Shown piece by piece: positions 53,843 to 64,000 of a DNA stretch of 64,000 nucleotides. The translations under genes and the position numbers were made by a program. Every line of letters begins with the position of its first letter. Positions within the stretch are counted from its first letter, which is position 1. The notes under the pieces were generated by a model. That model did not search any database. It was not told where the DNA came from and saw only the letters and a list, made by a program, of their open reading frames with translations. The DNA is from Mesostigma viride. Taxonomy: Eukaryota; Streptophyta; Mesostigmatophyceae; Mesostigmatales; Mesostigmataceae. Location of the stretch: contig RPFO01000103.1 in assembly GCA_009746045.1 (NCBI GenBank), positions 2,505,738-2,569,737 of the forward strand. Reading direction: 5' to 3'.

Positions 53843-55673
53843 TCAGCTGGAGGCCTTTAGGTCCAGGAAGTTCTCCAGCGCCTGCACCATGCGCGGCGGC
53901 CAGCGGCGCGTGTTCTTCACCCACGCGCGGTCGCGGTACCGTGTGTCGCTCACGCGCAGCCAGTTGTCCTCTGCATCACCCACCTTGCCCTCCGCGAACA
54001 GCGCCACCGCCAGCGCCGCGCGGATGTCGGGGAACTCGGGGTACCGCCGGAGCAGTTGTCGGAATATGCGCAGCGCCTCGCCCGACTGGCCGACCTGGAA
54101 CGCCGCCAGCGCGTAGTTGGCCTGCGCAAAGCTGAACTCGGGCGCCAGGAAGACCGCCCGCTGGTAACCCGCCATTGCGCCGGTCCAGTCCCCCAGCCCC
54201 GCGCGCGCGTTGCCCAAATTGTTCCACGCGGCGGGGTCGTCGGGTTGCACTGCGAGCACCGATTCATAGTCCTCAACCGCCTCGCGGAACCGGCCCAACG
54301 CCTCGAGCGCCACGCCGCGGTTCAGCACCGGGTCGGCAGCATAAGGAGCGAGCGCGATGGCCAGGTTGTAGTCTTCGATGGCCTCGGCGAGCCGGCCCTG
54401 GCGCGACCGCGCGTTGCCGCGATTGCCTGCGGGGAAGGGACGGAAGCGGGACATGCCCCAAGGGGACGGGTTGCAGCAGAGGTTGACCACATGGGTGGAG
54501 CATATCGGTTGGTTGAGCACAGGGGCGAACACCATGCATGTCAGCGTAATCCGACATGCGAGGCCAGCCATCGCAGTCATGCCTGCGTTCCAATGCTAGC
54601 ACATCCCAACTCCACTGGATCCGCCCAAGGTCCACTTTCCTCCAATCAGCAGTCTCGTTGTTCCACTCGTAGGATGCACATCTAAAGTGTGCACACCCCC
54701 ATCGCACGCACACCCCCCACAAGGAGAGATGACGGCAACGATAGCCAGCACAAGGAGAGGTGAGCGCGAGGATAGCAAGAACAAGGAGAGGTGAGCGCGA
54801 GGATAGCGAGAACAAGGAGAGGTGAGCGCGAGGATAGCGAGAACAAGGAGAGGTGAGCGCGAGGATAGCGAGAACAAGGAGAGGTGAGCGCGAGGATAGC
54901 GAGAACAAGGAGAGGTGAGCGCGAGGATAGCGAGAACAAGGAGAGGTGAGCGCGAGGATAGCGAGAACAAGGAGAGGTGAGCGCGAGGATAGCGATGGGA
55001 TGGAGCACAAGGAGAGGTGAGCGAATTGGGCAAGCATGGGCGGGGGGGGGGTGTTGTCAGGCATTGGCAGCCAGGTGCGCTGTGTGCACGGGCGTGTGAT
55101 GGGAGGCAGAATCAGTCAGCGGAAGACGACCCACGGAAACGAAGGCTGCCCCAGTCATCATCATCGGACGCAACTGCTGGGGAGTGCACAATCACACGCG
55201 GAACAAGGGCCAACGACGAGGAAGTTACCTGCGGCCCGCGCAACGATGTCTTTTAGGAAGGGTTCGTCTGGGCGATTTCCGTACGTCTCGATGATCTTGG
55301 ACCAGATCCGTTCCTCGTCGGCCAGATCGCCCACCTGCAGGGCCTTCTGGAACAAGTCGTACGCGTCCTTGAGGTCCTTATCGTCAATGCTGGCAAGCCC
55401 CTGAGGAGCGGCGTCCAGGTCTATTTTTGTCCTGCCAGCGTGCGCCGGGGCCGCCACTGGCACACTGCCCGAGATCGTCACTGCTGCGAGGAAGCTTAGC
55501 TTGAGAAAGTCTCTGCGCCCGCTCGCGCTGACATCGGGATCCCATGAATTCTGCACCTGATTCACTCTTTGTATGCTCCGCTTCGGGCCCCCTTTGCACA
55601 GAGGAGCTCTTATGCTCACGGCCCACGGCACGACATTTCCTAGAACATGGTTGCAGGCTACAGAGGTTGCCAT
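53843..55673 (-). CDS. Thylakoid-lumen tetratricopeptide-repeat protein
   Basis: Two minus-strand exons, 55673-55229 and 54426-53843, joined in phase 1, give 342 residues. The N-terminus is transit-like and is followed by a twin-arginine lumen signal: GRRDFLKLSFLAAVTISGSV then VAAPAHA and a likely cut before GRTK. After a helical block (DLFQKALQVGDLADEERIW) come TPR units: GNARSRQGRLAEAIEDYNLA, VLNRGVALEALGRFREAVED, NNLGNARAGLGDWTGAMAGY, YALAAFQVGQSGEALRIF, and an end with WVKNTRRWPPRMVQALENFL. Such proteins act as lumenal assembly or scaffold factors. The exact partner is unknown. An in-frame stop just upstream fixes the start. It diverges from UPL3. Confidence 0.88.
54742..55022. repeat. 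31-bp minisatellite in the TPR-gene intron
   Basis: About nine units of AGGTGAGCGCGAGGATAGCG plus AGAACAAGGAG. Confidence 0.95.
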
Positions 55674-56752
55674 GTTAGCCTCCTAGGCAGCAATAGAGTC
55701 AGACGTTAACGTCAGGCCGCGCTACAAACCATCCCCGGCCGGTTACAAGCAGTCATCCCACCGAAATGATTTTGGGCGCACGTCTACCCGAGAAGCAGAG
55801 GTCTGCAGCACAGTTGCTGGCAGTCGCGCGTGGGCACTGATGCCGACCTACGTTGGCTGGGTGGGCAAGTTAGCAATATCCAATTGCCGCTACTTCAGGC
55901 CAACCCGTATGACACAGGCCCGCGGGCGGGCGGGAGTTCACGGTAGCGATTAACGTAATAAGGCTCGAGGCCTTGGTGGCACGTCTGTGTTTTGCACCCC
56001 TGCAGCGATTGTGGCGAGCGCCCACTGCCCGGCTCGCCCTGTGTTAATTTGTGCAACGCAGGAAAAATTTGCACGAAGGCGAGCGAGACACGTGTCTTCA
56101 GAAAGCGTGGTGTAAGCTTAACCCACCACGCTAAGTCAGACCTGGCCGTACTTGAGATAAATAAAGGAAAAAAGGTGGGATACATCAGCGCAGAATCGGA
56201 TGGTCCGCCGATGTTCACCTTTCCCGCGCAAACTGCGACAACCGCAGACGGCCACGAAGGTTTGTCACGCCTCGCTGACATCGCCATTGTGAACATTAGC
56301 AAGCAGCAAACGGCTTGAAAGTACAGAGGCCGTTCCGTGGACGACGGCGAATGGGTTAACATGCTAGAATAATACGGCGGAAAGTGCTGATGTGAGCTGG
56401 CGCGGCGCCTGTGTAGGTACGCCAGGAGAGAGCTCTCAATTCAGGAAAAAGCTTTTTAGCCTTCGTGCGGGCGTTCTCGTGCGTCTATGGTGTCTGTCAC
56501 CACGCTCATTAGGAACCCGCCCAGGTCAGTTCGGCCACGACTCATCCACGAGGATTAGATGTGCGTATTGACAAGACCATTTTTTCCATAATTTGAGGGA
56601 AGCTTTACTCTGCTACTGTTGTTACCCACGCGCCGCCCTGACCCGATCTCTTCGGGAACCCCGGGAATCCTGGCGAGGTCTCGACTTGTCGCATGATAGC
56701 CGTGTGAGGGTGTGCTTCCGTCTAGGCTTTTTGCCTACCGTGTGTATGGGTT
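55674..56752. other. Intergenic region between TPR gene and UPL3
   Basis: The two genes diverge from here. One plus-strand frame of 108 codons (55992-56318) contains AKSDLAVLEINKGKKVGYIS and is intact, but I recognise no family. Treat it as possible only. Confidence 0.35.
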
Positions 56753-59700
56753 ATGGAAACTCGCAGTCGGACGCGGCACGAGGGACGAACGGCTGCTCCG
56801 ACCGCTTCTGCTGAAGGACTGTCTACCAGACGGAGGAGCCGTAGCTCGGGTCACTCACCGCGGCTTCCTCCGCCTAAGCGCACGCGTGTCACCCCACACA
56901 CAGTTTCCCCGGGTGCAGCTGCGGCTTGTGAGGTGCCGCCTGCCGCCGGTGTTGGACCTGCCAAGGATTCCAAGGCAGGGAAGAAAATGGACGACCATCC
57001 TCCGTCGAAGGATGGGCCCTCGTCTTCCGGTGCCCACGGCGACATGGACGAGGACGATGACCAGGGAATGGCGTCTTTGCAGCGCAATTTGGCGTCCGCG
57101 AACAGCGCTTTGCACGGCCTGCTGCGCAAGCTCGGGGCAGGCTTCGACATCCCGCCCTTCCCCTCCTCCAACTCGAGACTAAAGGGGATACTGGCCGGCC
57201 TCAAGGCGGAGGGCGACGAGGGCAGGCAGCTGGAGGCGCTGTCCCAGCTGTGCGAGATGCTGTCGATTGGCACAGAGGAGTCACTGGCGACCTTCTCGGT
57301 GGACAGTTTTGTCCCGGTGCTCATCGGACTGCTCAACTGCGAGTACAACTCGGACCTCATGCTGCCGCTGCTGGCGGCGCGGGCGCTCACGCACCTGTGC
57401 GACGTGCTCCCCTCGGCGTGTGCGGCGGTGGTCCACTATGGCGCGGTGCCTGTCTTCTGTGCGCGGCTGCTCACAATTGAGTACATCGAGCTGGCGGAGC
57501 AGGTGAGGGGACGGGTGATGGACGCACTGGTGGTGGAGTTGGTGGTAGTGGTGGTGGTGGTGGTGGTGGTGGTGGTGGTGGTGGTGGTGGTGGTGGTGGT
57601 AGTGGTGGTGGTGGTGGTGGTGGGAACTAAGTCTACGTAGAGGGTGAGGCAGGGGGGGTATGGGAGCGGGGCGGGGCGCGTGAGGAGGTGCTGCCCCCCT
57701 CACGCACAGGGGCGAGCCAGAGCGGTTGCAGGAGTGGGGTGCATGTATATTTTCCTGGTTGTACATCTCGTGCACAACTCTCGAGGCCTCGGCCACTTCC
57801 CTGTCCGGTGTTGTGCGCTGGCACCGTTGTTGGCATGTTCCGTCAGGCAGTCGCTGGGGGTGGCGTGGCGGTGGCGCGGTGTCTGGGGATGCAAGAATTG
57901 TTGGGTTGTCAGAATTTTTGCTGTCGCGTCCACGCCGGCATAGGCACATGTCTTGCGTCGTGCCAGCAGCGGGGACGAAACTAGGCCACTACTGCACCTG
58001 GGCCGCTACCCACCGGCCACCGATGGCCATGTGGGGTGGCCCTGCTCCTATCTAATCTATCTATCTGATCTGTTCAATCTATCGTATCTATTTCATCTAC
58101 TCTATCATATCTATTCTATCCATCCTTTCGACAGTATGCTATTTACGGTATCTATGTGTACCTGTGGGAGCCTGCCCTTGGGCCTGCTCCCTCGCTATTA
58201 TTCAACGCCACCTGCCATGCCCCCTGTGCCGATACCTGCCCCCTTCCCCCCCCCCCCCTTCACTCTGAACCAGTCCCTGCAAGCGCTGGAGAAGATCTCC
58301 CACGAGCACCCTGCCGCGTGCCTGCAGGCGGGCGGCCTCATGGCGGTGCTCACTTATCTCGACTTCTTCCCGACCGGCGTGCAGGTGGGGCCACGGTTGC
58401 CAGGGTGGTGGTTTTGTGAGGGTGGCCGGCGTGCAGGTGGGGCCACCGTTGCCAGGGTGGTGGTTGTGTGAAGGTGGCCAGCGTGCAGGTGGGGCCACCG
58501 TTGCCAGGGTGGTGGTTGTGTGAAGGTGGCCAGCGTGCAGGTGGGGCCACCGTTGCCAGGGTGGTGGTTGTGTGAGGGTGGCCGGCGTGCAGGTGGGAAG
58601 CATGACCGTGTGGGTTGTCTCATGCCATGTGGCGGTGTCGCGATAGGGAGCGACCCGCATGAGGGTGGCTGCGCGCGCAATACCGCGGGGTGGCTGCGCC
58701 GCATGTGCCGTAGCGCGTAGGTACACGTGTGGGAATCGGCCAGGTTGCTGGGACGCACGGATGGGGCCAGGGGCCAGGGTGGGAGAGCGTTGTGGGCACA
58801 CCCGTCGGGATTACAAGTGCATTGTGAGGGTATTGTGTGGCACACCCGCGTGTAGTCCTGCCTGCTGGCACTCTTGGATGGCACGGGCTCCGCATCTCCC
58901 ATCCGGTGACCTACGTCCACCTGTTGACCTACGTCCATTCACTGATAGACCGTGGGCGGGGCCCAATCTCGGGAGTGCAGCGAGTCCCTCCCCTCCCCTC
59001 CCCTCCCCTCCCCTCCCCTCCCCTCCCCTCCCCTCCCCTCCCTCCCTCCCCTCCCCTCCCCCCCTCCCCTCCCCTCCCCTCCCCTCCCTCCCCTCCCCTC
59101 CCCCCCTCCCCTCCCTCCCCTCCCCTCCCCTCCCTCCCTCCCCTCCCTCCCCTCCCCTCCCCTCCCCTCCCCTCCCCTCCCCTCCCTCCCCTCCCTCCCC
59201 CCTCCCTCCCTCCCCTCCCCTCCCCCCCTCCCCTCCCCTCCCCTCCCCTCCCCTCCCCTCCCCTCCCTCCCTCCCCTCCCCTCCCTCCCTCCCCTCCCCC
59301 CCCCTCCCCTCCCCTCCCCTCCCCTCCCCTCCCCTCCCCTCCCCTCCCTCCCCTCCCTCCCCCCTCCCCTCCCTCCCTCCCCTCCCCTCCCCTCCCCTCC
59401 CCTCCCTCCTCCCCTCCCCTCCCTCCCCTCCTCCCCTCCCCTCCCCTCCCCTCCCCTCCCCTCCCCTCCCTCCCCTCCCCTCCCCTCCCCTCTGGCGGCG
59501 GCGGGTGTATCCACGGCACTGGCGGCCGACCGCGTTTCCCTCTCCGGCTCTCTTGCCACGTGGCGCCGGCTCCCGGTTCCCCTTGGCGCGATGAAGGGGG
59601 GCCCGACAAAAGGGTGCCGACCAAGAAATTGGGGGGAAGGGAAAGGGTGGTCTCACGCAGCTTTTTGTTCCTCCCACCCCTCCCACCCACCCCTTCATCT

Positions 59701-60116
59701 TGTTTTGGCAGCGCGTGGCGGTGGCGACGGCGGCCAACATCTGCCGTCAGGTGCCCCTGAGCGCGATTGATCAGGTGGTCACCGTCATCCCGATGCTGAC
59801 CAACCTGATGCAGTACCCAGACACCAAGGTGAGGGGTGGATGCTGACCAACCTGATGCAGTACCCAGACACCAAGCAAGGTAAGGGCTGATGCGGCACCC
59901 ACCAGGCAGTACCCGGACGCACAGGGGAGGAGTGGTGGTACCCTAGAGGAGCAGGGGCGAGGCGGGGATAGAAGTATGCTGATACCTGCGTGGCAGGGAA
60001 GCGGTTGTGTGGGGGGGGAGTGGCAGGGGACGAGATGACCTCTTTCTTTCCCACTATGGAAGCAATGGGCTAGTTCCTTTTTACTTGCTGTGTTTTCGGG
60101 TCACCCGTATAGCCGT

Positions 60117-60159
<43 letters not shown>

Positions 60160-63100
60160 CAAGCAGGCGGGCGGGCGGCGGGCGGGCGGGCGGGCGGCGG
60201 GCGGGCGGGCGGCGGGCGGGCGGGCGGCGGCGGGCGGGCGGCGGGCGGGCGGGCGGGCGGGCGGGCGGGCGGGCGGGCGGGCGGGCGGGCGGCGGGCGGG
60301 CGGGCGGGCGGGCGGCAGGCGGGCGGGCGGGCAGGCAGGCAGGCAGGCAGCAACTGGCGCGTGCGCGGGCGCAAGTGGCTGCGCTGGACCGATGTGTGCT
60401 GCATGGCATGTGGGAAGTGTTCCTTCATGAGATTGGTGAAGAGCGAGTTGCTCTGCGCATGGGCACTGCTCAAAGTGTATGAAGGATTGGTGAAGAGCGA
60501 GTTGCTCTGCGCATGGGCACTGCTCAAAGTGTATGAAGGATTGGTGAAGAGCGAGTTGCTCTGCGCATGGGCACTGCTCAAAGTGTATGAAGGATTGGTG
60601 AGGAGCGAGTTGCTCTGCGCATGGGCACTGCTCAAAGTGTATGAACGATTGGTGAGGAGCGAGTTGCTCTGCGCATGGGCACTGCTCAAAGGGTGGTGTT
60701 GATCATTGCCAAGGAATGTTTTGTCAGGTCGTGGCACGACTGTCTTGTCATCATGTGAATGCGGTACTGTGTGTGCCGTTGGCCACACTTCACGCACGGT
60801 GGTTTGTCGCCTGTTCCCCGCTTCCTTCTCCCCCCACCCTTTCCTTCCACCCCACAACAGAGTGGAGGCTTTGTCCGTGTCGGATGTTGGATGGCCGTGG
60901 GCTGAGCGGCGGCTGGTCCTGTGTCTCGCTTGTGATGCCGTTTGCCAGCCGCGGCGCGTCGGCAAACACTGACACAGTGATCCTGTTGCCGCATGTGCTG
61001 GCAACCCTACGTGGGCATGGCGCCCCTTCCCCCTCCCCCCTCCCCCCCCCCCCCCCTCCAGGTGGTGGAGCAGGCGTGCGTGTGCGTGGAGCGCCTGGTG
61101 GACGCCTTCGCCTCGTCCCCACACCAGCTCGACCTGATCGCGACCGAGGAGCTGATCGCACAGGTGCTGCGGCTGATCGCGGTCGCGCCACCGGGGGGGG
61201 CAGGCGGGGCCGACGCGGTGCCACCGGTCACGCTCAGCCCACCCATCTACACGGTATGTGCTGCTGCCCGGGTTTGGTTGGTGTGACCCGCCCAGCCATT
61301 GCGCACGGTAGGCTACTCCCTGCTGGAGTATACATACTGTCCGACCACTGTTCTCCGCAGTTGGCGAGGGCACATGCCAGGGGGCCAATCCAGGGCGTGT
61401 GGGCGTCCGGTTTGTGTGTGCTGGGTGGCTGCTGCACGATGGCATGGGTGGCAGATTGTGGAGCGGTTGGGAGAGTTGGTGGTGACCCGTGAACTGGGCG
61501 ACGGCCGGGGTGCACTGTCTCCCACTAGTGCATCATGGGACCCATGCCCCCTCCAGCGATCACCATCTGGTGACAAGCGGTTGGTTGGCCCGGACCTAGT
61601 TGCGGCTATCCTTCTTGGCGGCTATGGGTGGTGTATTGCTGGCGCGCGCGGGTGCCATGGGCAATGATGGTCCAGCGGTGGTGGCGGGTGCTGGAGGTAG
61701 GTAAGTGTTTGGTCCCATACCCGTCCCCCCTGGCTGGCGGCTCATCGCATGGCCCGTTCGGCTGGCCCCTCGTGCACCCCGCCCCCCCCCCCCCTTTGCC
61801 TTGCGTGTGCTCGATTCGCACGATTCAGACTACTCACACTCACGTCACTCACACTACTCACACAACTCGCAATTCTCACACCGTCGGCACTATGCGCTTG
61901 CACGCAGGGCCTCATCCGCCTGCTGGTGTCGGCGAGCGCCGCGTCGCCCAATGTGGCCAAGTGCCTGCTCCAGATGGGCATCAGCAGCGTGCTGCGCAAC
62001 ATACTGGCCAGCGCGGGCATGCTGGCCACCACCATGATGTCGCCCGCCACGCTCACGCGGTCCACCGACCAGGTACGCACGGCCCGCGCGATGAGGCCCG
62101 ACCACACATCAGGCGCCGTCTCCATCCCTTACCCACTGCGTGCGCCCACCCACCGCACGCGCCCACCCACTGCGTGTGCCCCCTCCCTGCCCTTGTCTAT
62201 AAATAGCCATGTGCCGCTTCTCACGTCTCTGTCCGTTGTGTGCGCTCTCCTTCTTACCCCGCCACCACTGTTAAACAACGTACGCCCCTCCTCCCCCCGA
62301 CGAAACGACTTGCCCACTCCCCCCCCAACCCTCCCACAAATGAAACAACACCCGCCAGCTCTACGAGATCGTGAGCCTCATCCATGAGCTGCTTCCGCCC
62401 ATGCCGGCTGAGCCGTCCTCGATGCTGTCCCCCACCGGGGTGGGGGGTGCGGGGGCCTCCGCCAGTGGCGGTGGGTTGGGCGCGCCCGTCCCCCGCACGT
62501 CCTCACGCCTCCGCAACACTAGCGGGGGGAGCCGGCGCGAGGGTGCACCCGGCAGCGCCAGCAAGGCGGCTGCCGGGTCCTCAGGTGCGGGTGCCAGCAG
62601 TGCCGCAGGGGAGGAGGAGGGGGTTGAGGGGGATGCGGGCGTGCTGAGTGCGCGCGAGAAGGCGCTTCGAGAACACCCCGAGCTGCTGGTGCACTTTGGC
62701 AAGGACCTGCTCCCTGTACTGGTGCAGGTGAGGGGGGTGGCGTGCGCTGTGTTGATGATGTTGACGTTGGTGGCAGTGGTAGAGGTGCTGGCGGTGGTGG
62801 CCGTGGGCTCACCAGGTTTTAGATGATGAGGGGAAAGCATGAGGACGCCGTTTGTAGATGGTGACGACCACGTGGGACCGGGTCCCCCACCGCTGATAGC
62901 AAGGTGTGTGTGTAGGTGTGCCCTGGTGAGTAAATATCTGCTGTTAAATCTATGTATTAAGTGAGAAAACTTCCGTTGTCGATAATGCTGAATCTTTGCC
63001 ACATGTTTGCAGGCAGCATGCCGCAGCATCCCAGATCTAGATGGGTCGTGTCGCTGTATTTCGCTTTCATTTGCTGACAAGATGCTCTTTGTCGGTGATT

Positions 63101-63499
63101 GCTGTCCTCCCTCCCCCCCTCCACACACACACCCCCACACACAAAAACCTCCGTCTTGCTCGCACCGGGCAGGTTTATGGAGCCAGCGTCAACCCACCCG
63201 TGAGGAAACGGTGAGCACGCCCTCACGCTTATGGTTTTTTGGAATGTCATATCTGTCTCCCCTGCTCCGCTGTGCGCCTTAGCTTGGTTGTCCACTGCCC
63301 TCCTCTGACCGATCTCTGCCTTTTCTCTCTCCCCCCTCCCTGCTTGCCTTCCTTGCCCCACCCCCCACCCCCCCCCCCCCCCCCCACCCCCCACCCACCC
63401 CTTTTCCCAATGCGGCAGCTGCCTGTCCTCGCTGAACAAGCTGCTCTACTTCAGCACCAGCGACATGCTGCAGCCACTCAAGGACACCACCATCGCCAG
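56753..63499 (+). CDS. UPL3: UPL3-type HECT E3 ubiquitin ligase, N-terminal ARM part (partial)
   Basis: Eight exons are visible: 56753-57502, 58274-58384, 59712-59828, 61062-61253, 61908-62072, 62359-62727, 63173-63210 and 63419-63499. Phases match throughout, for about 607 residues. The start METRSRTR agrees with plant UPL3. After a disordered basic segment come the armadillo repeats: [120 protein letters not shown] and [19 protein letters not shown]. The catalytic HECT domain must lie beyond the window. The protein acts in ubiquitin transfer. A glycine/serine-rich insert fills much of exon 6. Several introns hold repeats that copy exon ends and donors. Confidence 0.93.
57538..57622. repeat. 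(GGT)n run in UPL3 intron 1
   Basis: About 28 GGT units with two GTA variants, 35 bp after the donor. Confidence 0.9.
58385..58600 (+). repeat. 52-bp minisatellite starting at the exon 2 donor
   Basis: Four units begin GTGGGGCCA at 58385, 58437, 58489 and 58541. The first is the true donor. Each unit ends GCGTGCAG, the same bases as the exon 2 end, so each junction recreates exon-end plus donor. Confidence 0.92.
58986..59492. repeat. (CCCCT)n pyrimidine array in UPL3 intron 2
   Basis: About 500 bp of CCCCT and CCCT units on one strand only, about 220 bp ahead of the exon 3 acceptor. Long mirror-like purine/pyrimidine tracts of this kind can form triplexes. Confidence 0.95.
59829..59880 (+). 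repeat. Duplicated exon 3 end with second donor
   Basis: Right after the exon 3 donor (GTGAGG at 59829), the last 36 exon bases, from ATGCTGACCAACCTG to CCAGACACCAAG, are repeated exactly at about 59841-59876. CAAG and a second donor GTAAGG follow. Confidence 0.9.
60118..60350. repeat. (GGCA)n and (GGCG)n array in UPL3 intron 3
   Basis: GGCA units flank a core of GGCG units with occasional one-base losses. All frames through it are artefacts. Confidence 0.95.
60421..60695. repeat. 54-bp minisatellite in UPL3 intron 3
   Basis: Five units containing GAGCGAGTTGCTCTGCGCAT. Because 54 is a multiple of three, an 18-residue peptide repeat appears, but it has no exon support. Confidence 0.92.
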
Positions 63500-64000
63500 G
63501 TGAGGGGTAGTACTGTGTGTCAGTGTTTCGATTAGTGGCGATATGCCGCCAAATGTGGCGGTGTGGCACTTTTTTTGGCAAAATGTGGCGGTACCACCCA
63601 CTTTGACAGGGCTCCCAAGAAGCCACAATTTGGCCGTGCTGTTCTACTTTGTAGTTTCGTTTCGCCACAGGGTGGCCGTGCCTGAAGTTCACTCTAGTAC
63701 AGGTTACGCCACAATTGGCGGTGTGAGCCAGTCTTCCGGCCGGCGTTCCGCCACAAGCATCCCTAGTACTAGACTACTACAATGAGTACTACTATGACTG
63801 ACTGACTTACTGACTGCATAGTGCATGTACGTAGAGCCCGGCCAAGTGCCAAGTGGAGCCAAGTGGCAAGTGGCCCGCTGTCAGAGACCAGAGTGCACTG
63901 TGCAGACTGCAGCTTTGTGTGCATTTTCAGTTTTCAGGCTTCAGCTGGCTGGCGGCCTGGCGCCTCAGTTATTAAGTCACTCGCCTATTACTTACACTCG
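63500..64000. other. UPL3 intron 8 start with GCC/GGC hairpin cluster
   Basis: From 63537 to 63760 short self-complementary pieces recur: CCGCCA with TGGCGG, CGCCAC with GTGGC, CGCC with GGCG. No further exon is visible before the window ends. Confidence 0.5.

Noticed and set aside
58659-59770. Pro/Ser-rich and Gly/Arg/Glu-rich frames of 200-310 codons on both strands
   Set aside because: They read through the (CCCCT)n array in UPL3 intron 2.

Overview
This is a nuclear window from a photosynthetic, flagellated eukaryote, most likely a GC-rich green alga of chlorophyte or prasinophyte grade. The evidence is a chloroplast Mg-protoporphyrin monomethyl ester cyclase, a thylakoid-lumen TPR protein with a twin-arginine signal, two cilium-associated proteins (CFAP96 and a MYCBP/FAP174-like protein), a plant-type UPL3 ubiquitin ligase that starts METRSR, GT-AG introns, and TGTAA motifs after a stop codon. 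I cannot name the species.

Host genes, by position: CRD1/CHL27 (minus, 3432-4715, no intron); CFAP96 (plus, 6470-17977, 11 exons rebuilt here with all phases matching); two head-to-head short-chain dehydrogenases (minus 23513-26538 and plus 27340-29020, same exon lengths); a MYCBP-like gene (minus, 39025-40421); an unresolved candidate near 41.5-42.0 kb; a SUB1/PC4 coactivator (plus, 42984-45427); the lumenal TPR protein (minus, 53843-55673); and the first eight exons of UPL3 (plus, 56753-63499), which runs off the window. None of these form an operon. The shared themes are plastid function, cilia, and general transcription and protein turnover.

The rest is repeats of two kinds. Almost every host intron carries its own private minisatellite, and several of these begin exactly at the 5' splice site. 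Between the genes lie nested, mostly 5'-truncated non-LTR retrotransposons of L1 type (ORF1, AP endonuclease, reverse transcriptase) and ORF1-only derivatives. Clean target-site duplications of 10-13 bp resolve five insertions. The element 3' ends share a 23-nt hairpin that varies by compensatory base changes between families and is followed by a short A+T repeat tail. Very long simple repeats, (CATC)n, (CCCA)n, (AAC)n, (GGA)n and (CCCCT)n, lie next to some element ends or inside introns.

In the notes, LINE-A, B, C and D are working names for element families defined by their 3' ends, and E is a fifth dispersed repeat. Sense means the strand on which the A+T tail is 3'.
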